From a virus, in IMG/VR virus record IMGVR_UViG_3300033153_001873, positions 24,133 to 44,266 of that record: DNA of 20,134 bases; one strand, given 5' to 3'. This document shows positions 7,294 through 13,044 of this stretch, in pieces. Below the pieces are notes generated by a model that was given only the letters and a program-made list of their open reading frames with translations, ran no database searches and was not told the origin of the DNA. A program made the position numbers and the translations under genes. Each line of letters begins with the position of its first letter. Position 1 is the first letter of the stretch.

Positions 7294-8078
7294 GACTTCT
7301 CCCATCCGGCACGCACCATGATGTAGGACCGGAAGAACGAGGTGTATTCCTCGTTGTCCATCCGGTCATCTTCACGGCCTCGGTCCTTGACGGTGGAGAG
7401 GCTGAAGTTACCTGCCCTGTCTTTGCCGGTGAGGAGGATCGTGTTGACCCTGTGTCCCAGCGACTTCTGGCCGACAGGCTTGAGTCGATGTGAGCCGTAC
7501 ATGGCTCGTGCATCCTTGTCTTCGGTGTCGGACAGCCCGGTGACTTCGGCAGTCATGATGACGTGTCCGGGAAAGCGGTTCATCAGTCGGTAGAGCTGGC
7601 CGTACACCTTGTTGATGATGCCCCAGTCTTTCCATCCGTCGAACGCCTGCCCCTTGCCGCTGGCTTTGCGTGTCTCCAAGAAGAACTCGGACAGGTCTGA
7701 CCCGAACACCTCTGTTGAGTAGTAGTCCTGTGCTGCCTGCCACAACGGGGAGATCGAGTCGATGATGAGCAGGTCATCCCGCTCAGCTGATTCGATGAAC
7801 CCTTTGAGTGCGGTGATGTGTGCTTCCCAGTCGTCAGCGTACAGATCCTTGACGTACATGTTCTCCCGGTTGTCAACGGTACTGGTTTCCAGCATCCGTT
7901 CGTAGGAGAAGTCGTTGTCGAGGACGTAGACGCTGTTGCCGTTGCCGCCTGCCAATACCTGCTTGGCGAAGTCCATGGCTGCCCATGACTTGCCGGTTCC
8001 TGCCGGACCCATCAACAGGATCCGCTCTCGTGAGTTGAGTGTTGCTTGGTATGTCATCAGCACGCCCCTACTGCCCAT
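7290..8078 (-). CDS. RecA-fold ATPase of the Sak4/AAA_24 type
   Basis: A single P-loop ATPase domain of about 262 residues. Walker A is GPAGTGKS at 24-31 and Walker B is LLIIDS ending near residue 108, followed by 'SPLWQAAQDYY' and later 'VIMTAEVTG' and 'HRVNTILLTGKD'. This order is typical of phage Sak4-like and related RecA-core ATPases, which load or assist single-strand annealing and recombination. The start is uncertain: ATG at 8105 overlaps the nuclease gene by 11 bases, ATG at 8078 (chosen) follows AAGAAGA, and ATG at 8057 follows AGGGG. It sits directly below a PD-(D/E)XK nuclease, the usual exonuclease-plus-recombinase pairing. It lacks a visible N-terminal or C-terminal partner domain. 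Confidence 0.85.
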   Translation of the reverse strand: MGSRGVLMTYQATLNSRERILLMGPAGTGKSWAAMDFAKQVLAGGNGNSVYVLDNDFSYERMLETSTVDNRENMYVKDLYADDWEAHITALKGFIESAERDDLLIIDSISPLWQAAQDYYSTEVFGSDLSEFFLETRKASGKGQAFDGWKDWGIINKVYGQLYRLMNRFPGHVIMTAEVTGLSDTEDKDARAMYGSHRLKPVGQKSLGHRVNTILLTGKDRAGNFSLSTVKDRGREDDRMDNEEYTSFFRSYIMVRAGWEKS

Positions 8079-8094
8079 GTGAGTGTCTTCTTCA

Positions 8095-9003
8095 TCAGTC
8101 CACATCCTTCCGGGGTGTGATTTTCAGGTACCTGCGGGTGTATTCCCGAGGCTTCTTCTCTTTGACTTCGGCTTCCACCCAAGTCAGCTTGGTTCCGTTT
8201 GTGCTTCTTGCTTTCCCGCCTTCAGCCTGAACTTGCTCAGCCACTCGTGCCTGAACTTCTTTTAGCTCAGACTCGGCGGCGGCCTTCTTCTGCTTCAGGA
8301 CTGATATCAGATTCAACTCTAGGTCTATGTCCAATACGGGTAGGTCGTCGTGGCATTCTGAGTACGGACACCATGACGAATCAAAGGTGGTGCATCTCAC
8401 CGGCTCTGCTTCTTGCAGCCTGTTGATCTTCGCTACGAGGTGGCTGTGAGTCGGGTAGTCGTACACAGGTTGCAGCAGCTTCGTCCAGAGTTCACCGGTC
8501 AACGACCCGTTCTTCTTCTCAGCTACACAGAACCAGTACTTCTCCTCGTCGGGGCGGTGGATCCGTTCGTAGGCTGCCAACTGCCACGAGTACTTGAGTG
8601 CAAGCCCAGTGCGTTTCTCCCAAGGCAGATCAAACTGCTTCTTGAGATCCTCGCTGGCCTTCTCACTCATGCACTTGATCTCAACGATCGCATTGTCGTC
8701 GGGGTGCTCACGGTCGGTGCCACCAGTGATAGTCCAACCGTTGATCCAAGTCTCACCGGGGCACGATTCCATCCACTCAGTTGCATCCAAATGCTGTCTG
8801 TCGCACATCAACTGGAATGCCTGTTCTTCCAGACTGGATGAGTCATCCATCGCTTCCCGCACAAACGGCGGCGGCGGTGTTTCACTCAACCCATTCCTGA
8901 TGGCCCACACCAACCCGGTTTCACACCCACCAAGTGCAGAGGCTCTCAGGTGTACAACGTCGCCGTTCTTCTGAACACTCGGTCTTTCCCTACCCTCTTG
9001 CAT
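8095..9003 (-). CDS. Cas4/RecB-like PD-(D/E)XK exonuclease, 302 aa
   Basis: The start is the ATG at 9003, six bases after GGAGGTGA, rather than the nearby ATG at 9015. The nuclease core shows GGTD (94-97), VEIK (107-110) and the QxxxY helix as 'YSWQLAAY' (about 138-145), which together are the metal and catalytic signature of the RecB/Cas4/lambda-exonuclease superfamily. Cysteines at 27, 204, 212 and 217 (one early, three late) resemble the four Fe-S ligands of Cas4 and AddB. A coiled-coil segment follows at about 223-262. Such enzymes resect double-stranded ends. The neighbouring Sak4-like ATPase supports a phage recombination pair. There are no cas genes nearby. Confidence 0.87.
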   Translation of the reverse strand: MQEGRERPSVQKNGDVVHLRASALGGCETGLVWAIRNGLSETPPPPFVREAMDDSSSLEEQAFQLMCDRQHLDATEWMESCPGETWINGWTITGGTDREHPDDNAIVEIKCMSEKASEDLKKQFDLPWEKRTGLALKYSWQLAAYERIHRPDEEKYWFCVAEKKNGSLTGELWTKLLQPVYDYPTHSHLVAKINRLQEAEPVRCTTFDSSWCPYSECHDDLPVLDIDLELNLISVLKQKKAAAESELKEVQARVAEQVQAEGGKARSTNGTKLTWVEAEVKEKKPREYTRRYLKITPRKDVD

Positions 9004-9105
9004 AGTCACCTCCATGACTACCCCACGGGGAGGAGAGAGGCAGGAACCAGACAGGAGGGACTGGCTCCCGCCCCTGCTCACACCCTTATTGGGGGGGGAA
9101 TGTGA

Positions 9106-9131
9106 GCGTAGCGAACTTTCGCTCGCTACGC
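9106..9131 (-). terminator. 9-bp perfect hairpin in the gap between two recombination genes
   Basis: GCGTAGCGA at 9106-9114 pairs with TCGCTACGC at 9123-9131 across an eight-base loop, starting four bases after the stop of the 194-aa gene. On the minus strand it is followed by TCACATT and a run of eight C, not by a T-tract, so it may be a partial terminator, attenuator or RNA-processing site rather than a full stop. The 132-base gap (9004-9135) is the largest inside this operon and otherwise holds only the nuclease ribosome binding site. Confidence 0.45.
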
Positions 9132-9135
9132 CAGA

Positions 9136-9720
9136 TCAGCTGAAGTCCCAGAAGGACTCGTTGAGAACCAGCTTGCGGCTGGTGGCGTCGAGTTCATCCG
9201 ATGCCAGAGCAGCTTCGAGGAAGCTGTCGTAGTCGTCGGACTCGGCACACAAGGTGATGAGCCATGCAGGGGGAGCGTCGGCCTCGGCCTTGGCACCACC
9301 AACAGCAGCAGTCGGAAGCAGACGCTCCCACTCACGCTTCTCACCGTCGATGACGGAGGAACGAGAGAACGTCTCCCACACTGCCGACAGACCCTTCCAG
9401 CTTGCTGCCTCACGGGGGCTGCCCTTGGTGGCAACCTGTGAGATCAGGTGCTCGTCAGCCAGCAGCGCCGTGACCAGCTCACCGATGGCCGAAGACTTGT
9501 GGAACATGTTGCTCTTGTTTGCAGAGCAGTCCACTTCACCCTCGTTCACCAGCGTGACCTTCTTGCCGACGCCGTAGTACTTGTTGAACTCGTTGGTTCC
9601 GTTGTCGAGAACGAGGACCAGCTGTACGCCGTAGTCACCCTCCTCGAAGTAGGCGTCCGTGACCGTGGCCTCGAACGTCTCGTCGAAAGTCGAGGCTACG
9701 CCCCACTCTTCCGTGCTCAT
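9136..9720 (-). CDS. Possible phage DNA-binding protein, 194 aa
   Basis: First gene of the recombination operon. The ATG at 9720 follows GGGAGG by eight bases. The N-terminal half has alternating beta strands: 'FEATVTDAYFEEGDYGVQLV' then 'LVLDNGTNEFNKYYGVGKKV'. This resembles the pattern I associate with OB-fold or phage single-strand-binding-type proteins placed just before Cas4-like nucleases and RecA-fold ATPases. The C-terminal half is helical and ends in 'SFLEAALASDELDATSRKLV'. No motif proves DNA binding, and the tail ends in SFWDFS rather than a classic acidic SSB tail. The position is the main argument. Confidence 0.6.
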   Translation of the reverse strand: MSTEEWGVASTFDETFEATVTDAYFEEGDYGVQLVLVLDNGTNEFNKYYGVGKKVTLVNEGEVDCSANKSNMFHKSSAIGELVTALLADEHLISQVATKGSPREAASWKGLSAVWETFSRSSVIDGEKREWERLLPTAAVGGAKAEADAPPAWLITLCAESDDYDSFLEAALASDELDATSRKLVLNESFWDFS

Positions 9721-9734
9721 ATGTATTGCCTCCC

Positions 9735-9748
9735 GCCCCATCTGGGGC
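9735..9748 (-). promoter_or_regulatory. Leader hairpin next to the ribosome binding site
   Basis: GCCCCA-TC-TGGGGC forms a short GC-only hairpin whose 3' edge on the minus strand touches the GGGAGG (9729-9734) of the 194-aa gene. It is in the predicted leader below the repeated element at 9763-9797 and could modulate translation or mRNA stability. Confidence 0.35.
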
Positions 9749-9762
9749 ATAGTGGATTTTGC

Positions 9763-9797
9763 CTTCTACTAGTAGATTCCATTTGCTGGAATCAAAT
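9763..9797 (-). promoter_or_regulatory. Shared phage promoter/operator element, copy 1
   Basis: Read on the minus strand: ATTTGATTCCAGCAAA, then TGGAATC, then CTAGTAGAAG. TTGATT (9790-9795) is 18 bases from TAGTAG (9766-9771), which could serve as -35 and -10. The 16-bp word recurs unchanged at 11871-11886 and 17489-17504. GATTCCA and TGGAATC also form a 7-bp inverted repeat around GCAAA. It lies in front of the operon starting at 9720 and its left part includes the helicase stop codon. Confidence 0.65.
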
Positions 9798-11288
9798 CCC
9801 CTCCAACCCGGTGGCGTAATCTATCGCATCACGCCACCATGCGGGGAACTTGCGTCGGTTACTCCGTATGAGTCCCGGTGCGCTCTCGTCGAGGATGATA
9901 GTCACCCCGACATCGGTCTTGCTTCTTACGTGACGACCCGTCATCTGTAGCAGAGTCCTGATCGCCTGTGTCTTGTACCAGTCATCGAACTGCGGGCGGG
10001 TCAGCCGTGCCTTCTTGCTCATCACGATCTGGTCCTTCACCGGAGCGAAGGGGATCTTCGTGACGATGGCACAGTCAACCTCGGGCAGGTCCACTCCCCG
10101 GTCCATCGAGGCAGCGAACAGTACACCTCCATCGACGGCACGGAAAGTATCTAGCACCGATTGTTTGCTGATTGCGTTGTCGTAGATCAGACCCTCGCCT
10201 ACCAGCTCGTGCAGTTGCTTGGCCCGTGCATAGCTCACACAGTGCACCAGAATCTTCCAGTCGGGATGGTTGTCCATCACCGTCCGAATATTCGCGGCCA
10301 TCCCCGGCAGGTCGTCTTTGCCATACCCCATGGGGATCAGATTCCCCTTCGGTACGTGGATCGGACGGTTCTCCTTCGGGAACGTCATCGGCACCTCAAT
10401 GTGGGCGATGTCGCCGTCGAAATCCAAGTCAACCCGCATCAGACCTTCAGCATCCACAACAGACCCGCTCATCAGCAGGAACTGTTCTGCGTGCTTCCAC
10501 AGGTACCTCTCACCGTCCACCACTAGTGGCTTCAGGATCAGGCTCCCGTTGTGGCCCTTCATCACTCGTGACCAGTCCTCATCTTCCATGGCGAGGATTT
10601 GCGTTGCCAGAGTGACCTTGCCGGACAGTTTCCGCTTCTCCTGCGGATCCTTCAGGTAGTTGACCTCTGAACGGGCCTTGGTAATGAACTGCTTGAGGTA
10701 CCGCTTGATGTGCGCCTTGTTGCTGCTCTTCGGTATCTCCAGCTGCAACTTGTTGCTCTGACGGGTAGTGAACCGGAACTCACCGGCCTGTAGTACCTGT
10801 GTCGGCAGCATGTCGCACTCATCGAAGATCAGCCCGTCTTTACGCCACTGACGGGTGAACGGGAAGTTCGTCAGCATGTAACTGGTGTTGAGGCAGGCCA
10901 ACTGCCCTTCAAGCGCATTCTGTTTCGCTATCCGGTAGGGGCATGACTCGGTGGGGGTACACAGGTTGCATATCTTGCCGGTGCAGTCATCTGCGGTCTT
11001 GCCGCCCCCTACGTGGTAGTTGGCACGGCCCTTCGCCACGTTGGCGTATCCAAAGTCCTTTGCGAACTGATCTTGCAGTGCTTTGTCGGTGCAGATGTAG
11101 GCCGTTTGCTCCCACTTCATCCGTTGACGCACCACCTCTGCGATCAGGGTCTTCCCTGAGCCGGTCGGAGCGTCCAGCACAACGGCCTCAGCGCCGTCCC
11201 GGTATGCCGACACCACAGCCTCGATGGCGTCCGTCTGGTGGCCTCTCAGGCCGTCTGAGGCCCACTTGGGCAGGTTCACGTCCTTCAT
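9792..11288 (-). CDS. DinG/XPD-like superfamily 2 DNA helicase, 498 aa
   Basis: Motifs run in the order of the XPD/DinG family: Q-like 'LRGHQTDAIEAV', Walker A APTGSGKT (40-47), 'GRANYH' (88-92), a cysteine cluster C102, C107, C110, C116, then Walker B as FDECD (155-159) instead of DEAH, 'LLMSGSVVD', 'GVLFAASMDRGVDLPEVDCA', and motif VI 'LLQMTGRHVRS' near 441-452. The cysteines probably hold the family's Fe-S cluster, although the usual Cys just after GRxNY is Val93. Such helicases unwind DNA 5' to 3' and open forks, flaps or R-loops. The gene is ATGA-coupled to the upstream unknown gene. Its stop lies inside the repeated regulatory element. It is a good candidate for the phage replication or repair helicase. 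Confidence 0.92.
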   Translation of the reverse strand: MKDVNLPKWASDGLRGHQTDAIEAVVSAYRDGAEAVVLDAPTGSGKTLIAEVVRQRMKWEQTAYICTDKALQDQFAKDFGYANVAKGRANYHVGGGKTADDCTGKICNLCTPTESCPYRIAKQNALEGQLACLNTSYMLTNFPFTRQWRKDGLIFDECDMLPTQVLQAGEFRFTTRQSNKLQLEIPKSSNKAHIKRYLKQFITKARSEVNYLKDPQEKRKLSGKVTLATQILAMEDEDWSRVMKGHNGSLILKPLVVDGERYLWKHAEQFLLMSGSVVDAEGLMRVDLDFDGDIAHIEVPMTFPKENRPIHVPKGNLIPMGYGKDDLPGMAANIRTVMDNHPDWKILVHCVSYARAKQLHELVGEGLIYDNAISKQSVLDTFRAVDGGVLFAASMDRGVDLPEVDCAIVTKIPFAPVKDQIVMSKKARLTRPQFDDWYKTQAIRTLLQMTGRHVRSKTDVGVTIILDESAPGLIRSNRRKFPAWWRDAIDYATGLEGI

Positions 11289-11821
11289 TGGTCCCTCAGC
11301 TCGTCGTAGTGGTCAACCAGTTCCTGATAGGCCGTCCTTGACCCAAGAATGTTGTTCAGTTGGTAGTCGTCGAACTCAGCGAGGATGATCTCGCACATCT
11401 TCAGCTGGTCCTTCGTACTTTGGCTCGGAGCGAAAGCAATTTCGAAGTTGAGCATCAAACGCTCTCTCTGTTGGTCCCTCAGCCGGTACTGAACCTGCTG
11501 ACGGATTTCTTCACCCCTCAGTGACAGGTGTTCGGCCACCTTGGGGTCATTCAGTATCCCGGCGCCGATTGAGCCGACCACAGACCTGACGAACTCCAAC
11601 GGTGTCCCGTATTGCTCTGCCAGCTCTGGATAGGCCGCACAGATCGCTGCCCATATCTGGTTCCACTCGTTCTGTTGGATTGACATCCTCCAGCGACCTG
11701 TCTTCCCGTCGTAGAGGTCGAACTGGACCGGATGGCCCTTCGAGTCCCTCGACATCCACTTGTTGAGAGGAATGAGGATGTCTTGACGGCTCTCCTCGCC
11801 CCTCCACTCTTCTATTCCCAC
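11285..11821 (-). CDS. Unknown protein coupled to the helicase, 178 aa
   Basis: No family recognised. GTG start at 11821 with GAGAGGT about six bases upstream; the stop overlaps the helicase ATG (ATGA). The N-terminus is mixed ('DILIPLNKWMSRDSKGHPVQ', 'TGRWRMSIQQNEWNQIWAAI') and the rest is mostly helical, with a Gln/Arg-rich segment 'RQQVQYRLRDQQRERLML' and a helical tail. It is the first gene of a two-gene unit below element copy 2, so it probably acts with the helicase, for example as loader or substrate adaptor. That is inference from context only. Confidence 0.75.
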   Translation of the reverse strand: MGIEEWRGEESRQDILIPLNKWMSRDSKGHPVQFDLYDGKTGRWRMSIQQNEWNQIWAAICAAYPELAEQYGTPLEFVRSVVGSIGAGILNDPKVAEHLSLRGEEIRQQVQYRLRDQQRERLMLNFEIAFAPSQSTKDQLKMCEIILAEFDDYQLNNILGSRTAYQELVDHYDELRDQ

Positions 11822-11852
11822 GATTACCTCTCTTAGTAGTCGATCTGACCAC

Positions 11853-11886
11853 TTCTAGTAGTTGTTGCCGTTTGCTGGAATCAAAT
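11853..11886 (-). promoter_or_regulatory. Shared phage promoter/operator element, copy 2
   Basis: The minus strand reads ATTTGATTCCAGCAAA, then 12 bases, then TACTAGAAG. TTGATT (11879-11884) is again 18 bases from TACTAG (11855-11860). The TGGAA arm seen in copies 1 and 3 is CGGCA here, so the inner inverted repeat is lost while the 16-bp word is intact. A second CTACTAAGAG lies downstream near 11832-11841. It precedes the GTG start at 11821 with a leader of about 30 bases. Confidence 0.65.
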
Positions 11887-11906
11887 GGTTCCCTATTCCA
11901 GACGTA

Positions 11907-11958
11907 GTCCCCCCCTTATTACTAAGTAATACAGGAAACCGTGCCTTAAGGGGGGGAC
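11907..11958. repeat. 12-bp inverted repeat enclosing an AT palindrome
   Basis: GTCCCCCCCTTA at 11907-11918 pairs perfectly with TAAGGGGGGGAC at 11947-11958. Overlapping the left arm and loop is a 15-base palindrome TATTACTAAGTAATA (11917-11931). The patch lies in the 180-base gap between the HNH gene and the helicase operon. It may terminate the HNH transcript, or serve as a protein-binding or origin-like site; no T-tract follows. Confidence 0.6.
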
Positions 11959-11984
11959 CAGCCCCGAAATAGGGGACCAGCCCC
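11953..11984. repeat. 13-bp direct repeat, two copies
   Basis: GGGGACCAGCCCC occurs at 11953-11965 and again at 11972-11984, 19 bases apart and separated by GAAATA. Each copy is itself a small GGGG/CCCC dyad. The first copy overlaps the right arm of the 12-bp inverted repeat. The rest of the gap to 12001 (ACCAGAACCGCCGCCG...) shows nothing further. Confidence 0.6.
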
Positions 11985-12001
11985 ACCAGAACCGCCGCCG
12001 T

Positions 12002-12463
12002 TTACGGCAGCCCCGCACATGCGTCCTCTTCGTCGCCATCAGATACGCCCATGTCGCACATCCGGCGATCCACACAGGTATGGGTGTCCGCATGGTCGCT
12101 TCGCTCGTACTGTGTGCGTGTCATGTAGCCCGGACCCCACCACTGCGCACCCTTGAGCCGATTGCAGCTGTTACACGAGCGCACAAGGTTGTACGGCAGG
12201 TTGTTGCCCTTGTCCCCGTCCACATGGTCGATCACGTACTCGGTGGACAGACGGGTGTCCCCGCACCAGTGACAACCAATCAAGGGGATACCCTCATACT
12301 CGGCCACGCACAGATGCACCGCGCGATTTGCCGTGTACCCATTCGGGTATTGGTAGGTCATCATCCAGTAGCCTCGGGTGGATGGACGCGCAGGCCACGC
12401 CCAACCATACGGCAGGTCCGCAGGGAGGGCGTGCACGAACTTCGATTTGTGATTGGGAGACAT
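12002..12463 (-). CDS. HNH endonuclease, 153 aa
   Basis: The ATG at 12463 has GAGAGG about eight bases upstream; a longer frame to 12586 would run through the hairpin region and is rejected. The core is CHWCG (64-68), then YVIDHVDGDKGNNLPYNL (77-94) with the D-H pair and the Asn, then SCNSCN (96-101): an HNH fold with two CxxC knuckles holding zinc. The N-terminal part has aromatic, Gly- and Tyr-rich sequence. HNH proteins in phages act in packaging, as homing endonucleases, or against competing DNA. This one stands alone between structured non-coding stretches beside a tRNA gene and away from the virion genes, which favours a free-standing homing-type enzyme. Confidence 0.88.
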   Translation of the reverse strand: MSPNHKSKFVHALPADLPYGWAWPARPSTRGYWMMTYQYPNGYTANRAVHLCVAEYEGIPLIGCHWCGDTRLSTEYVIDHVDGDKGNNLPYNLVRSCNSCNRLKGAQWWGPGYMTRTQYERSDHADTHTCVDRRMCDMGVSDGDEEDACAGLP

Positions 12464-12544
12464 CTCCTGATCCTCTCTATCGTTGGGGCCACACATGGCG
12501 GCGCGATGTATGTCGCACTCATGGAGGCGAGCGTCTGGTAAACA

Positions 12545-12590
12545 TGACAAGGCGTGGGGGTCCAATCGAACCCCCATTCCGCCCATGTCA
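12545..12590 (+). other. Long interrupted hairpin directly before the tRNA
   Basis: Pairs TGACA/TGTCA, GGCG/CGCC and TGGGGGT/ACCCCCA form about 16 base pairs with a three-base bulge (TTC), a 1x2 internal loop and an eight-base top loop. It ends three bases before the tRNA 5' end. It could be a processing signal in the tRNA precursor, a terminator for the opposite strand, or a protein site. It does not fold as a tRNA. Confidence 0.55.
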
Positions 12591-12593
12591 CGA

Positions 12594-12665
12594 TCCGGGG
12601 TAGTTCAGTGGCAGAACGCCTGACTGTTAATCAGGATGTCGTAGGTTCGACCCCTACCCCCGGAG
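12594..12665 (+). tRNA. tRNA-Asn (anticodon GTT)
   Basis: A complete cloverleaf: acceptor TCCGGGG/CCCCGGA (7 perfect pairs), D stem GTTC/GAAC with loop AGTGGCA, anticodon stem CCTGA/TCAGG with loop CTGTTAA (anticodon GTT), variable loop ATGTC, and T stem GTAGG/CCTAC with loop TTCGACC; discriminator G. The 3' CCA is not encoded and must be added by the host. It is on the plus strand while all genes around it are on the minus strand, and it ends two bases before the stop codon of a convergent small gene. Confidence 0.95.
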
Positions 12666-12667
12666 CA

Positions 12668-12787
12668 CTACCGTAGGCCACACATCCAGTCGAGGATGCC
12701 CCGCACACGCTTCTTCTCACGGTTCTTGCGTGCGTTCTCCTTCTCCTGCTCGTATGCCTTGCGTGCCTTGACGTGCTTCTGCTTCAT
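12668..12787 (-). CDS. Small basic protein, 39 aa, last gene of the AAA+ operon
   Basis: The ATG at 12787 overlaps the upstream stop as ATGA, with GGGAGAG and GGAG in front. The product begins MKQKHVKARKAYEQEKENAR and ends in WMCGLR. It is very rich in Lys, Arg and Glu and would form one charged helix followed by a short hydrophobic end (ILDWMCG). No family is recognised; an RNA- or protein-binding peptide is possible. The coupling continues the ATGA chain from 17459 down to here, which is the main reason to accept so short a gene. Confidence 0.6.
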   Translation of the reverse strand: MKQKHVKARKAYEQEKENARKNREKKRVRGILDWMCGLR

Positions 12788-13044
12788 AGCTCCAACTCTC
12801 CCTGTCCGGGTATCTCTGGCCGCACCATGCGACCCCACACTTGCTTATTCCTGCCAACGAACTCAACTTTCCAGCCCGCAGCTACATCCTTGTGCACCCA
12901 CTTCATTGACTTGTAGCCACTGCACACAGCGGTATTGGGGTTGACTAGCACCCACATACCCTCGTGATCCAGCAGCATCTCACGTATTTCACTTGTTGGG
13001 CCGTACTGGCGTTCAGGTAGGTCGCTCCGCAACTCTTCCATCAT
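12784..13044 (-). CDS. Unknown protein, 86 aa
   Basis: No family recognised. The ATG at 13044 overlaps the upstream stop (ATGA); GGGAGG lies so close that the next ATG (13041) may be the true start. After a polar N-terminus come 'SEIREMLLDHEGMWVLVNPN' and then 'GYKSMKWVHKDVAAGWKVEF', a beta-rich stretch with many aromatic residues that could form a small nucleic-acid-binding barrel. The end is 'WGRMVRPEIPGQGELEL'. Member of the AAA+/DUF7192 operon. Confidence 0.7.
   Translation of the reverse strand: MMEELRSDLPERQYGPTSEIREMLLDHEGMWVLVNPNTAVCSGYKSMKWVHKDVAAGWKVEFVGRNKQVWGRMVRPEIPGQGELEL

Noticed and set aside
12556-12575. Second tRNA on the minus strand, suggested by GGGGGTTCGATTGG...CCCCC
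   Set aside because: The loop between the G5 and C5 arms is ten bases, not seven, TTCGATT is not followed by a pairing arm, and no anticodon or D arm fits. It is the tip of a longer hairpin.
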